Positions 11,220 to 20,303 of a DNA stretch of 45,314 bases are shown here, in pieces. Where the stretch lies: the NCBI GenBank assembly GCA_035560235.1, contig DATMAG010000085.1, positions 1 to 45,314 on the forward strand. The letters are read 5' to 3'. Source of the DNA: DASRDU01 sp035560235. GTDB lineage: Bacteria > Acidobacteriota > Blastocatellia > RBC074. Each line of letters begins with the position of its first letter. Positions within the stretch are counted from its first letter, which is position 1. The translations under genes and the position numbers were made by a program. The notes under the pieces were generated by a model. The model made no database searches. It saw nothing but the letters and a program-made list of their open reading frames with translations, and was not told the origin of the DNA.

Positions 11220-13802
11220 TCAGCAGCCTTTTCCTGCTCCCTTCCTGCCCTCGACAATGCTTCTGATCTGCCGCCCGTTCAAGCTCAGCAGGAGAAGCAG
11301 GAGAGCATTTGCGACAGATACGGACGCGCCAATGAACAAGGAATCGGGCCTGTATATCAACTCGATTTTGTGTCTTCCCGGCTGCAGGGCAATGCCCTGC
11401 AGTGCATAATTGAGGCGATAAATACCGGTGCGGCTGTTATCAATCTTTGCGTGCCAGCCAGGAAAAACAATTTCGCTCAGAACCAGCACTGTCGGCCGGG
11501 GTGCATTTACTTCAATCCAAATTGAGTGCGGATTCTGTCTGGCAAAACTGATGATTTTACCCTGTCCATTCTCGCTCGTGCCTGCTGGATCAGGCTGTAA
11601 TTCAGCTGATAGTCTTTCTGCTGCTTCCGGCTCGGCCAGAGCGCTGCGGCGAGGATCAAAGCCGTTCCACTTCTCATCAGGAAGCTCTCCGCGAATGATC
11701 TTTAATTGATCGCCCTCGAATGCAGCATCAATTCGCTCCACCATCCAGGCGCGTGGCAGCGACCTGAGATTCCTGTAAACCTCATAATCCTTCAAATCAA
11801 TCCGGGGAGTAATTCCTGGAACCTGCTGCCAGCGCGCCGGATCATCCAAAGCAGCGCGGATTTTTCTGGCGGCAGGATCCGGGTGATTTGCGGTCAGAGT
11901 CTTCGGCACAAGCACATAACGAACGCTCAGCAGATCAAGCGTACGATCCTTTGTTTCGACAAGCGATGTAATGTAGCTGTGACCTGCCTCGTCTATGCCG
12001 CTGAAGGCTTTATATCGTGCGCTGATCAGCGGGTCGTAGCCGGTTGCCATTTCATATCCGTAATACCAGTCCGGGGCAAAATCATCAGCATCGGGGCCGG
12101 TGAGCAGCACGTGATAGCGCTGCAGTTCAGGGTTTTCGGCACTGATCTCAGCCGGAATTGCCTGCCCGGTGAATAATTCCGGTCTTTTCGGACTGCTGAT
12201 CGGCGCAAATACGGCATAAAGATTAAAATCCGTCAGCAACACCAGTAACAACAATGGATACCAGCACCGCGCCCGATCCCTGCGAGTAAAGGCGAGAACA
12301 ATCAGCCAGGCAGATACGGCCAGGATGACAGGCAGATAAAACTCGGCTCCTGCCTCTTTCAGGAAACCAGGTGGCAGATGGCTCAGATCCGGCAGTTTGC
12401 GCACAACCGCCTCTGCTTTCTCTCTCCACTCAAGAGCAAATAACCCGACTCCTGCGCTGAACAGAGCAATCAGACCAGCGAAGATATTCGCGCACACCGC
12501 CGCCGTAATACCTGAAGGTTTGTCTTTCCCTTCAATGCTTTCCGGTCTGCGTAAAAGATAATCAACGCCGTAACCGGCCAATACGGCTGTGGCCAGTGTT
12601 ACTTCAATCCAGTGGCGGTTCGGGCTGCGGAATCCGTTCAGCACCGGGATCTGATAAATCATCCGGGCCAGCAGCGGGACATATTTGCCCAGTGCAAGCA
12701 GCATGGCAGCAGCGGCAACACCGCCCCAGAAAAGTCCAGGTCTGAAGCGCGCGCGCCAGGCACAGAATAATCCTGTCGCTGCCAGCGTCAGTGCCAGCGC
12801 GCCCAGATAAATCTGCGCTTCGTTGTGATGCCAGTAATTGCCCCAGAATGGCAGGTGATAAATCCCCCTGCCGTTTCCGTGGAAACAGGGAAACAGCACC
12901 GTCAGCAGAGAGAGCGGGTGCAGCGAATGCGCAGTGAACATTTCATAAGTCCACCCGCTTCGCACCGACTGGCGCGCGAATTCGGCTGCCGGAAGCAACT
13001 GCACGGCTGACAGGCCAGTTCCGGCGAGATACATTGCCGCGCACCGGAAAAGAAACCTGAAGCGGGAAAACCGCTGCCCATCGGTCTCGTTTGAAACCTC
13101 GTTCTCTGCCTGTCTGAAGAAGGCGCAGAACAGCGCATAGCTGCCTGACAGCAGGGCTGAATAAAGAAACGGCTGCGGATGTCCGGCAAAGACCTGCCAG
13201 GCGACAATCAGACTGCCAAATACAACATCCCGCCACTTTCCGCACTGATAAAGCCGCTCAATAAAAAACAGTGGCAGCGGAGTCAGCGCGAAGATGTGGA
13301 GCAGTCCCGGATAGATCGTGCGCGCCACAGCGAATCCGCTGAACGCGTAGATCACTGCGGTCACCACGCTGGCTCTTCGCTTCCAGCCAAGCCTGCGCGC
13401 GTAGCTGTAAGCCGCAAGCAGCGCAATGGCAAAGCTGCTCTCCTGAGCCAGAGTCAGTGTCCGTGACGTTGTGCCGAGCAGATAGATCCAGTTGATGGGA
13501 TCGAGCACGCCGGCCTGTGGCTGCGCAAAGAGCGGCATTCCGCTGTACATATACGGATTCCACAGCGGCAGATGACCGGCGCGAATCTGCTCTGCGACCT
13601 GCTTGTAAATCGGGAGGAACCAGAACAGCGCGTCCTGATCGCCAAGCGTCAGCCAGCCCAGTGTCTCGCGCCAGAAAAAGACTGGTGGCAGCAGAATCAG
13701 GAACAGGATGGTGATGAGATTTGCAGTTCGCGGAGAGAGGGTGTGCCGGGAGAGGATTTTACTAAATGGACCTGATGATCGGGGCTTCACACCTGAATTC
13801 AA
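11220..13802 (-). CDS. YfhO-like polytopic membrane protein (GT-C-type glycosyltransferase candidate)
   Basis: The 860-residue protein has a hydrophobic N-terminal segment followed by about 12 more membrane segments up to about residue 510. A soluble region follows, and a final membrane helix precedes a basic tail. The luminal motif PLWNPYMYSGMPLFAQPQAG after an acidic GDQDALFWF segment matches the YfhO family, GT-C-fold proteins that transfer sugars from polyprenyl carriers to cell-wall polymers; the substrate here is unknown. The start codon is TTG, fused to the stop of rnhB as TTGA, so it is translationally coupled and is probably the last gene of the ribosomal operon. After it comes the rRNA promoter region. 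Confidence 0.75.
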   Translation of the reverse strand: MNSGVKPRSSGPFSKILSRHTLSPRTANLITILFLILLPPVFFWRETLGWLTLGDQDALFWFLPIYKQVAEQIRAGHLPLWNPYMYSGMPLFAQPQAGVLDPINWIYLLGTTSRTLTLAQESSFAIALLAAYSYARRLGWKRRASVVTAVIYAFSGFAVARTIYPGLLHIFALTPLPLFFIERLYQCGKWRDVVFGSLIVAWQVFAGHPQPFLYSALLSGSYALFCAFFRQAENEVSNETDGQRFSRFRFLFRCAAMYLAGTGLSAVQLLPAAEFARQSVRSGWTYEMFTAHSLHPLSLLTVLFPCFHGNGRGIYHLPFWGNYWHHNEAQIYLGALALTLAATGLFCAWRARFRPGLFWGGVAAAAMLLALGKYVPLLARMIYQIPVLNGFRSPNRHWIEVTLATAVLAGYGVDYLLRRPESIEGKDKPSGITAAVCANIFAGLIALFSAGVGLFALEWREKAEAVVRKLPDLSHLPPGFLKEAGAEFYLPVILAVSAWLIVLAFTRRDRARCWYPLLLLVLLTDFNLYAVFAPISSPKRPELFTGQAIPAEISAENPELQRYHVLLTGPDADDFAPDWYYGYEMATGYDPLISARYKAFSGIDEAGHSYITSLVETKDRTLDLLSVRYVLVPKTLTANHPDPAARKIRAALDDPARWQQVPGITPRIDLKDYEVYRNLRSLPRAWMVERIDAAFEGDQLKIIRGELPDEKWNGFDPRRSALAEPEAAERLSAELQPDPAGTSENGQGKIISFARQNPHSIWIEVNAPRPTVLVLSEIVFPGWHAKIDNSRTGIYRLNYALQGIALQPGRHKIELIYRPDSLFIGASVSVANALLLLLLSLNGRQIRSIVEGRKGAGKGC

Positions 13803-14446
13803 ACTTCAAAGAGTGTGTGCTCGGGCAGGACACCGCGAAAGCTCAGACGGTGAATTGGCGAAGGGCCGAGTTCGCGCAGGCCGCGCAGATGATCCGGCGT
13901 CCCATAACCTGCATTTTTTGCAAATTCGTAACCCGGCAGCGCCTCATCGCAGGCGCGCATCCACGCGTCACGCGCAACTTTGGCAATGATCGAAGCCGCA
14001 GCGATTGAAACTGACTGCGCATCACCCCGGATAATGGCGCGCTGAGGAATGGCCATCTCTTTAAGCGTCAGCGCGTCAATCAGCAGATAATCCGCCGCAG
14101 GCCTGAGTTCAGCAACAGCCTGTTTCATTGCCTGCCGCGTCGCAGCCAGAATATTGATGCGGTCAATTTCGTCAGCCTCGACGCGCGCCACAGACCAGGC
14201 CAGCGCGGAGGTGCGAACTTTTTCATCGAGCCGCTCGCGCTCGCGCCGCGTCAGTTTTTTGGAATCATTGAGACCGTCAGGAATGCATTGCGGATTGAGA
14301 ATAACAGCCGCCGCAACCACAGGCCCGGCCAGCGCCCCGCGCCCGACCTCGTCCACTCCCGCCACGAGACGGGCCCCGGACTGCCAGGCTTCCCGCTCAA
14401 AAGCGTCACCGCAGACTTCTTTCCGCATTGCTTCCCGATGCGACAT
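13799..14446 (-). CDS. rnhB: Ribonuclease HII
   Basis: The 215-residue enzyme removes ribonucleotides from RNA-DNA hybrids, including single ribonucleotides left in DNA. The signature GVDEVGRGALAGPVVAAAV lies near residues 29-47 and supplies the first catalytic Asp-Glu pair. DSKKLTRRERE, DYLLIDALTL and SIAAASIIAKVARD follow in the family order. The length fits the family. The first ATG is used here; internal Met6 is an equally possible start. It lies between rplS and the YfhO-like gene, the familiar rplS-rnhB neighbourhood. Confidence 0.96.
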   Translation of the reverse strand: MSHREAMRKEVCGDAFEREAWQSGARLVAGVDEVGRGALAGPVVAAAVILNPQCIPDGLNDSKKLTRRERERLDEKVRTSALAWSVARVEADEIDRINILAATRQAMKQAVAELRPAADYLLIDALTLKEMAIPQRAIIRGDAQSVSIAAASIIAKVARDAWMRACDEALPGYEFAKNAGYGTPDHLRGLRELGPSPIHRLSFRGVLPEHTLFEV

Positions 14447-14486
14447 TTCAGGAACGGAGACAGAATGAAGAGGACCGCCGGAGACG

Positions 14487-14534
14487 GCGGCTGCGCACCT
14501 GAGTCAGTAAAGACCGTCTCAGGTGCGCAGCCGC
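14487..14534 (-). terminator. Strong 17-bp hairpin between rplS and rnhB, no U-tract
   Basis: GCGGCTGCGCACCTGAG (17 nt) is perfectly repeated in inverse after a 14-nt loop. No T run follows on the minus strand (CCGTCTCC), so it is not a classical intrinsic terminator. It may attenuate transcription, stabilise the upstream mRNA or be a REP-like element. Confidence 0.5.
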
Positions 14535-14572
14535 AGGAAAGCAGAGCGACCGCACTCCTGCTTTCAGCACAA

Positions 14573-14941
14573 TCAGTTTTTGGCAGCCTGAGCGCGGGTG
14601 TCGCGTTCGCGAATGCGCGCCGCCTTGCCACGCAGCTCGCGCAGATAATACAGCTTGGCGCGACGGACACGACCGCGTTTGATGACATCAATGTGATCCA
14701 CGATGGTCGCGTGCAGGGGGAAGATGCGCTCGACGCCGACGCCGAACGAAGTCTTGCGCACGGTCACGGTTTCGCGGATGCCGCTGCCCTTGCGGGCAAT
14801 CACCACGCCCTCGAAAGCCTGCAGGCGTTCCTTGTTCTCGCCTTCCTTGATGCGGACGTGAACGCGAACCGTGTCGCCAGGAATGAAATCAGGAAGGTCG
14901 GTTTTCAGTGAAGCTTTCTCAATGCTGTCCAGTACATTCAT
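14573..14941 (-). CDS. rplS: 50S ribosomal protein L19
   Basis: This 122-residue protein carries the L19 hallmarks: FIPGDTVRVHVRIKEG near residue 19, RLQAFEGVVIARKGSG near 39, VGVERIFPLH near 68 and RRAKLYYLRELRGKAARI near 92. It sits at the 30S-50S interface. It is downstream of trmD by 9 nt, in the conserved rpsP-rimM-trmD-rplS order. The Ala/Arg-rich tail is normal for the family. Confidence 0.98.
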   Translation of the reverse strand: MNVLDSIEKASLKTDLPDFIPGDTVRVHVRIKEGENKERLQAFEGVVIARKGSGIRETVTVRKTSFGVGVERIFPLHATIVDHIDVIKRGRVRRAKLYYLRELRGKAARIRERDTRAQAAKN

Positions 14942-14950
14942 AATGACACC

Positions 14951-15721
14951 TCAGTAAGTTTGGTTATCAGTTTCCCCGGCGCGCTGAGCTTCAAGCCAGC
15001 GCCTTTCATCTTCGGTCAGAGCCGCGTGTTCAAGCAGTTCAGGCCGCACCATCAGAGTTTTTTTGAGCGCCATTCGGCGACGCCACTTTGCAATCTCAGC
15101 GTGATGGCCGCTCAACAGCACATCTGGAACTTTCATTCCCCGAAAGTCCGCCGGGCGCGTGTAATGCGGACAATCGAGCAGTCCCTCAGAGAACGAATCG
15201 TGCGCGGCTGAAGTTTCGCTGCCCAGCACACCCGGCAGCAGCCGCGTCACCGCATCCACCAGCACCATCGCGGGAATTTCGCCACCCGTCAGCACGTAAT
15301 CACCAATTGAAATTTCATCAGTAATCAAATGCTCAACGACACGCTCATCAACGCCCTCGTAACGTCCGCAGATCAGAATCATCTGCCTGCATTCGCGCGC
15401 AAAGCGTTCGGCCTCGGCCTGCCGGAACAACCGGCCCTGCGGCGACAGCAGCACAACTGCGGTGCGGCCACCCGCCTCGCTGTTTTCGTCACCGGCCCGC
15501 AGTGATTCGACGGCGCTGAAAATCGGTTCCGGCTTGAAGACCATTCCATCGCCGCCGCCGAACGGGCGATCATCCGTCATCTGGTGCTTGTCGGTTGTAA
15601 AAGAACGCAGATCGTGAACGGCAATTTCAATGACGCCCTGCTGTCGCGCGCGCTGCACCATTCCGAAATCGAATGGCCCGGTGAAAAATTCCGGGAAGAT
15701 GGTCAGCAGGTCAAAACGCAT
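14951..15721 (-). CDS. trmD: tRNA (guanine-37-N1)-methyltransferase
   Basis: TrmD methylates G37 of tRNAs with a G at position 36, using S-adenosylmethionine, and so prevents frameshifting. The start chosen (ATG at 15721) gives the canonical MRFDLLTIFPEFF and 256 residues. A longer frame upstream would add 15 unrelated residues inside rimM. The trefoil-knot motifs are present: MTDDRPFGGGDGMV, LICGRYEGVDERV and EISIGDYVLTGGEIPA. The C-terminal domain ends with a GETDNQTY tail. The gene follows rimM by 13 nt and precedes rplS. Confidence 0.97.
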   Translation of the reverse strand: MRFDLLTIFPEFFTGPFDFGMVQRARQQGVIEIAVHDLRSFTTDKHQMTDDRPFGGGDGMVFKPEPIFSAVESLRAGDENSEAGGRTAVVLLSPQGRLFRQAEAERFARECRQMILICGRYEGVDERVVEHLITDEISIGDYVLTGGEIPAMVLVDAVTRLLPGVLGSETSAAHDSFSEGLLDCPHYTRPADFRGMKVPDVLLSGHHAEIAKWRRRMALKKTLMVRPELLEHAALTEDERRWLEAQRAGETDNQTY

Positions 15722-15734
15722 GGCCGTTCTTTTT

Positions 15735-16289
15735 TCACAGATCCAGCAACCCTTCCGGCGGATCAATCACAATCCGCTTGCGGGCAGCATCAATCTCTTT
15801 GCAAATATCGAGCGCGAGCGGGATCAGGTATTCACGGCCCGCTCCCTGCACATTGAGCAGCGGCGCGGCGCCAAAATTGTCAATGCTGCTGACGCGTCCG
15901 AGCGTTTCGCCTGTTGCCGTCACCACCTCGCAATCAAGCAGTTCAAACTCGTACCAGTTATCTTCCGGCAGCTTCACCAGGCGGCTGCGCTCAATCACGA
16001 TGCGGGCATCGCGCAGTTCATCGGCGCGCTCGACGGTTTCGTAACCCGCAAATTTCAAAACGATGCGGCCCTTGTGCAACCGGCTCCGTTCCAGTTGCAG
16101 GACGCGCGTTTCTCCGTTCGGCCTGACGGCCCTGACCATTTCAAGCTCGGCAAATCGTTCGGGGAAATCGGTCAGCAGGTCAGCGATGACTTCGCCGCGC
16201 ACTCCCTGCGGGCGGGCGATGCGGGCAATCGCAATCAGTTCTTCTGCGGTCGGTCGGGACTGAACCTCTGAATCGTTCAGTTCATTCAT
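15735..16289 (-). CDS. rimM: Ribosome maturation factor RimM
   Basis: The 184-residue protein assists 30S head assembly by binding S19. The N-terminal RimM barrel begins at about residue 20 (IAIARIARPQGVRGEVIADL), and the PRC-barrel C-terminal half follows (NWYEFELLDCEVVTATGETLG). Near the end is REYLIPLALDICKEID, the conserved region before the PPEGL terminus. Its ATG overlaps the stop of khpA (ATGA), so the two are coupled. Confidence 0.96.
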   Translation of the reverse strand: MNELNDSEVQSRPTAEELIAIARIARPQGVRGEVIADLLTDFPERFAELEMVRAVRPNGETRVLQLERSRLHKGRIVLKFAGYETVERADELRDARIVIERSRLVKLPEDNWYEFELLDCEVVTATGETLGRVSSIDNFGAAPLLNVQGAGREYLIPLALDICKEIDAARKRIVIDPPEGLLDL

Positions 16290-16516
16290 TCAAGAATTTC
16301 AAGCACGAAGCGTTTCTTGAGCTTCATTCCGGATGCGCCGAGAATCGTGCGAATCGCTCTGGCCGTCCGCCCCTGCTTGCCAATCACTTTACCGAGGTCG
16401 CCATCAGCCACACGCAACTCCAGAACGGTCGTCTGATCACCTTCGATCTCTCGCACTTTCACTTCGTCAGGATTATCCACCAGCGCTTTGGCGATCAATT
16501 CAACGAGTTCTTTCAT
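16286..16516 (-). CDS. khpA: KH-domain RNA-binding protein KhpA
   Basis: The 76-residue single KH domain contains GKVIGKQGRTARAIRTIL (about residues 42-59), the GxxG loop that grips single-stranded RNA. Small KH proteins at this place between rpsP and rimM are known in many phyla and often work with KhpB/Jag in cell-length control. A strong GGAGGTGGGAGC ribosome site precedes the ATG. A 135-nt gap separates it from rpsP; no gene is seen there. Confidence 0.93.
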   Translation of the reverse strand: MKELVELIAKALVDNPDEVKVREIEGDQTTVLELRVADGDLGKVIGKQGRTARAIRTILGASGMKLKKRFVLEILE

Positions 16517-16651
16517 GCTCCCACCTCCTGTCAGTTATGCGCCCGCCAGCCTGCCGCCCCGTCCACTGGCTGCAGGTTCATTGCATACCCGGAAAACGAC
16601 GTGGGAGAAGACAGCCGGAAGACGCTTGCGCGACCTGACGAAAATTGCGGC

Positions 16652-16903
16652 TCAGGCCTGTTCAGGCTGCTGACCGAATCTGCGAATCAGATTGCGCACC
16701 GTCTCAGTCGGTTGCGCTCCGCGTGCAATCCAGTAGTTGATTCGTTCCTGATCCAGTCTGACTTCGGCTGGCTGTCGGCACGGATTATAGTGGCCCACGA
16801 TTTCGACAAAGCGCCCGTCGCGCTTCGCTTCCTTCTCAGCCACCACCACACGATAGATGGGCTGTTTCTTGGCCCCTTTTCTGGTCAGTCTGATAGCTAA
16901 CAA
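16652..16903 (-). CDS. rpsP: 30S ribosomal protein S16
   Basis: The 83-residue protein matches S16: LAIRLTRKGAKKQPIYRVVV, KRDGRFVEIVGHYNP, and RLDQERINYWIARGAQPTE. The start codon is TTG, well placed 7 nt after GGAGGT. No in-frame ATG would preserve the first beta strand. It is the first gene of the rpsP-khpA-rimM-trmD-rplS-rnhB-yfhO-like operon and has its own promoter. Confidence 0.97.
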   Translation of the reverse strand: MLAIRLTRKGAKKQPIYRVVVAEKEAKRDGRFVEIVGHYNPCRQPAEVRLDQERINYWIARGAQPTETVRNLIRRFGQQPEQA

Positions 16904-16935
16904 GACAATTACCTCCGGTTTGATTAAGCGGGCGA

Positions 16936-16965
16936 ATTATAGGTGAAGCTGTCGGCAGTTGTCAG
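16936..16965 (-). promoter_or_regulatory. Sigma70-type promoter of the rpsP operon
   Basis: CTGACA (16965-16960) and TATAAT (16941-16936) are 18 nt apart on the minus strand, about 30 nt upstream of the rpsP start. The -35 hexamer lies at the edge of a short heptamer repeat (16961-16981). Confidence 0.7.
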
Positions 16966-16981
16966 TGGGCAATGGTCAGTT
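16961..16981. repeat. Heptamer tandem repeat, three units
   Basis: GTCAGTG, GGCAATG and GTCAGTT follow in phase. The same GTCAGTG unit is repeated four times at 45264-45291 after the phage capsid gene, so it looks like a genome-wide short repeat family. Confidence 0.5.
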
Positions 16982-17007
16982 GAAACCTTCCCCGGCTGAC
17001 CGTCAGT

Positions 17008-18429
17008 TCACCGTCTCTTTTTCTTCTTTTTCTTTTTGTGCGAACCGACGCCCGTAATGCGGCGCGCCACCCTGCCACCAAGTCCGCCCAGCATGCCGCC
17101 ACCGAACATTCCGCCGCCCATCATCTGCTGCATCATCCGTTTCATTTCAACGTACTGATTCAGCATGGCGTTGACCTGCGCGACGGTCGTTCCGCTGCCG
17201 CGCGCGATGCGCTGCTTGCGTGACGAATTGATGATCGTGTGATTTTCGCGCTCCTTCGGCGTCATCGAATTGATCATCGCCTCGGTGCGCTTCATCTCCG
17301 TTTCCATCTTCGCCGTCATTTCCGGCGTGAGCTTCGGCATGCCCTTGAAAAGATCGCCGGGCAGCAGGCTCATGATGCTTTCGAGCGAGCCGAGCTTTTT
17401 CATCTGTCCGAGCTGATCGCGGAAGTCTTCGAGCGTGAACTGATTCCGCTCCATCTTCTCCTGCAGCTCAAGCGCCTTCTTTTCGTCAACTTCGGACTGA
17501 ACCTTTTCAATGAGCGACAGCACGTCGCCCATTCCGAGAATGCGGGAAACAATGCGTTCGGGATAGAACGGCTCAAGCGAATCGGGTTCCCAGTACTTTT
17601 CACCGACGCCGACAAACTTGATCGGCTGCCCGATGACTTCCTTGATCGAAAGCGCCGCGCCGCCGCGCGCATCGCCGTCCATCTTGGTCAGGATGACGCC
17701 GGTGATGCCGACCCGGTTGTGAAACTCCTGCGCGCTTCTGACCGCGTCCTGACCGGTCATCGCATCGGCCACGAAAAGCGTTTCAGTCGGCTGCATCTCG
17801 GCCTTGATGCGCTGCAGTTCTTCCATCAGCGCGTCGTCAATGTGCAACCGGCCTGCGGTGTCAATCAGCAGCGTGTCGAATCCGACCTGTTCGCAGTGCA
17901 GCCGCGCCGCTCTGACCAGTTCGAGCGGATCGTTCAATCCCTCGCCGGGAAAAACGGGAATGCCAAGCTGCTTGCCGATGACTGCGAGCTGATCGCGCGC
18001 TGCCGGACGGTAAACGTCAACCGAAAGCAGCAGCGGATTGCGATCCTGATTTTTTTTGAGCCACCGTGAAAGCTTGCCGGTCGAGGTCGTTTTGCCTGAT
18101 CCCTGCAGGCCGACAATCATCACGCTGTTGGGTCGCTTTGAGGTGAAAAGCAGGCGACTTGAAGTGCCGCCGAGCATCTCGACCATTTCGTCGTGAACGA
18201 TCTTGACGACCTGCTGCCCCGGCGAAAGTTTGTCGAGTACTTCCTGTCCGATGGCCTTTGATTTGACGCGCTCAATAAAATCCCTGACGACCTTGAAATT
18301 GACGTCAGCCTCAAGCAGCGCAATGCGAATTTCGCGCATTGCCAGATCGAGGTGCTCCGGCGTCAGGCGGCTTTCGCCGCGCAGATCCTTGAGGACTTTT
18401 TTGAGTTTGTCAGATAAAGCTTCGAACAT
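17008..18429 (-). CDS. ffh: Signal recognition particle protein Ffh
   Basis: This 473-residue SRP54 GTPase binds signal peptides of nascent membrane proteins and docks them to FtsY. The N domain occupies about residues 1-90. The P-loop GLQGSGKTTSTGKL is near 109-122, with DVYRPAARDQL, DTAGRLHID and TKMDGDARGGAAL following. The Met-rich M domain (about 300-440) carries the SRP-RNA helix-turn-helix (SSRKQRIARGSGT). The C-terminus is unusual for its Gly/Met-rich repeat (GGGMFGGGMLGGLGG) and a Lys-rich end. Its own promoter is visible. A hairpin GACAG/CTGTC lies in the 5' leader. Confidence 0.98.
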   Translation of the reverse strand: MFEALSDKLKKVLKDLRGESRLTPEHLDLAMREIRIALLEADVNFKVVRDFIERVKSKAIGQEVLDKLSPGQQVVKIVHDEMVEMLGGTSSRLLFTSKRPNSVMIVGLQGSGKTTSTGKLSRWLKKNQDRNPLLLSVDVYRPAARDQLAVIGKQLGIPVFPGEGLNDPLELVRAARLHCEQVGFDTLLIDTAGRLHIDDALMEELQRIKAEMQPTETLFVADAMTGQDAVRSAQEFHNRVGITGVILTKMDGDARGGAALSIKEVIGQPIKFVGVGEKYWEPDSLEPFYPERIVSRILGMGDVLSLIEKVQSEVDEKKALELQEKMERNQFTLEDFRDQLGQMKKLGSLESIMSLLPGDLFKGMPKLTPEMTAKMETEMKRTEAMINSMTPKERENHTIINSSRKQRIARGSGTTVAQVNAMLNQYVEMKRMMQQMMGGGMFGGGMLGGLGGRVARRITGVGSHKKKKKKKRR

Positions 18430-18488
18430 ATCCCGTACCTGCTGATGCCCGGCACAGACAGCCTTCAGACTGTCGGCGCAAAACGGTA

Positions 18489-18517
18489 AGGATAGAGATG
18501 CAGGGGCGGGGTGTCAA
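18489..18517 (-). promoter_or_regulatory. Sigma70-type promoter of ffh
   Basis: TTGACA (18517-18512) and TATCCT (18494-18489) are 17 nt apart on the minus strand, about 60 nt before the ffh start. It lies just downstream of the holB stop, so ffh is its own unit. Confidence 0.75.
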
Positions 18518-18542
18518 GGAAAGCTTCGGGCCTGCGGACTGT

Positions 18543-19556
18543 TCAGTTTGCGCCCGCGCCGCTCAGTTCCAACAGCAGCGCCTCGGTTGCGACCTGCCGA
18601 TTGATGTTGATTCTGAGATTCGCACGCAATTCGTTGAACTTCTCAACCCAGTTCATCAGCCTTTTCAGCCCGACTTTCTGCGCGAGCGGTTCAAGGCGAT
18701 CAAGGGCATCAATGTTGACGACGGCTTCGCGCCCGCTGCCTGCCGCAAGCAGGAACAGGTCGCGCAGCAGTGAATTCAGCAACTCCAGCTTCTTTTCAAA
18801 CTCATCGCGCTCCTGTTTGCCGTAATGCTCCGCTGCCTTGAGCAGCCTGAAGCGGTCGCGCCCGTCGGCGAGCAGTTCAATCAGGCCAAGCAGGTCGCGG
18901 CGTTCGCGGCGATACTCGGTAATGTCAATTGCCGTGGCCTGTCCGATGCGCCCGCCTGTCACACGCGCCAGCAGCGCCGTATCAGGCGCGGGGCGTTTGT
19001 AGTTCGCCGTCAGAAACTTTTCCATCTCTTCGACCGACAGCGGGCTGAAATTCAACCGCTGCGCCCGCGAGCGAATAGTAATCAGCAGCGCATCAGGGCG
19101 CGACGAGACGAGAATGATGGTCGAAGTCGGCGGCGGCTCTTCGAGAGTTTTGAGCAGCGAATTGGCAGCCTCTTCGCGCAGTCTGTCGGCTTCGTCAATG
19201 ATGAAAAAACGCTGTCGGCCTTCGCGCGGACGAAACTGCACCTCTTCGGAGAGTTCGCGGGTCTGCGCGATTTTGATGTAAGCGCCGTCAGGTCTGATTT
19301 CGGTCACATCGCCATACGAACCGGCTTCGATGCGTTTGCAGGCCGGGCATTCATCGCAACTGTCGAGCGGATAACCGGCGCTGTCAGGTTCAGCCTTCTG
19401 ACAGTTCGCGGCCTTTGCCAGCGTGCGCGCGAACTGTCGCTTGCCGACGCCTTCAGGCCCGGCAAAAAGCAGCGTCACGCCAAACTGCGCGCTTCCGAGC
19501 AGGCGTTGCAGAACTTCCTTGTTGTGCTGATTGCCGATCAGGCTGGCGAAGGACAT
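18543..19556 (-). CDS. holB: DNA polymerase III, delta' subunit
   Basis: The 337-residue clamp-loader ATPase-fold protein has GPEGVGKRQFA (P-loop, about residues 34-44) and a zinc module with SCDECPACKRI near 72-82. FIIDEADRLREEAANSLLKTLEEPP-type sequence lies at about 118-142 and SSRPDALLITIRSRAQRL near 150. The C-terminal collar domain has no recognisable signature beyond length. It is encoded after tmk with a 29-nt gap, the common tmk-holB pair. Delta' completes the loader that places the sliding clamp on DNA. Confidence 0.95.
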   Translation of the reverse strand: MSFASLIGNQHNKEVLQRLLGSAQFGVTLLFAGPEGVGKRQFARTLAKAANCQKAEPDSAGYPLDSCDECPACKRIEAGSYGDVTEIRPDGAYIKIAQTRELSEEVQFRPREGRQRFFIIDEADRLREEAANSLLKTLEEPPPTSTIILVSSRPDALLITIRSRAQRLNFSPLSVEEMEKFLTANYKRPAPDTALLARVTGGRIGQATAIDITEYRRERRDLLGLIELLADGRDRFRLLKAAEHYGKQERDEFEKKLELLNSLLRDLFLLAAGSGREAVVNIDALDRLEPLAQKVGLKRLMNWVEKFNELRANLRININRQVATEALLLELSGAGAN

Positions 19557-19585
19557 GACGGGGAATGAATATCAGATTTGCGATC

Positions 19586-20227
19586 TCAGATGAAGGCCTG
19601 CACGGCGGTGACGACTCGTTTGTGAATTTCATCAATCGAGCCGTCAGCCGGGATGATGCGAAAACGTTCTGGCTCGCGCTCAGCCATTTCCAGATAGCCG
19701 CGCCGGACGCGTTCATGAAATTCCGACGGCTCACGATCCAGCCGGTCGGCCTGCGCTTCGGCGCTGACCTCATCGCCGCGCCGATTCACGCGGCTGAGTC
19801 CGGTTGTCACATCCAGATCAAAGAGCAGCGTCAGATCAGGCTTCAGACCGCCGGTTGCCAGTTCGTTGAGTTTCGTAATCAGCTTCAGATCAAAGCCTCT
19901 GCCGTAACCCTGATATGCCACCGTCGCGTCAGCGTAACGGTCGCTCAGCACGATGCGGCCTGCTTCGAGCGAGGGCAGCACCAGTTCGCGGACGTGCTGC
20001 GCGCGGTCAGCAGCGTAAAGCAGCAGTTCGGCCAGCGGCTCAACGTGCCCGTGAGCCGGATCGAGCAGCGCGGCGCGAATCAGCCGACCAAGCGCAGTTC
20101 CGCCAGGCTGACGGGTTGCCAGGAAGGGGCGACCAGTGCCCGCCAGATACTCTTCGAGCATCCGCAGTTGCGTGGTCTTGCCGCAGCCGTCAATTCCTTC
20201 AAAGGTGATGAATTTACCGCGTGTCAT
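19586..20227 (-). CDS. tmk: Thymidylate kinase
   Basis: The 213-residue enzyme phosphorylates dTMP to dTDP with ATP. The P-loop is FEGIDGCGKTTQ (residues 8-19), and ATRQPGG follows at about 38. The dTMP-binding DRY-type motif is SDRYADATVAYQGYGRG near 94, and LFDLDV near 135 is the conserved strand before the LID region (SRVNRRGD). The ATG start is unambiguous. It heads the tmk-holB operon. Confidence 0.97.
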   Translation of the reverse strand: MTRGKFITFEGIDGCGKTTQLRMLEEYLAGTGRPFLATRQPGGTALGRLIRAALLDPAHGHVEPLAELLLYAADRAQHVRELVLPSLEAGRIVLSDRYADATVAYQGYGRGFDLKLITKLNELATGGLKPDLTLLFDLDVTTGLSRVNRRGDEVSAEAQADRLDREPSEFHERVRRGYLEMAEREPERFRIIPADGSIDEIHKRVVTAVQAFI

Positions 20228-20303
20228 CAGGCAGACGTTTGAAGCAGGCCGAGTGAAGAGGACGCCTGATTCGCTTCAGTTAACGGCGCACTCTTCACTG
20301 GTT

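Noticed and set aside
15722..15766. Longer trmD start
   Set aside because: It adds 15 residues inside rimM; the canonical MRFDLLTIFPE start is at 15721.
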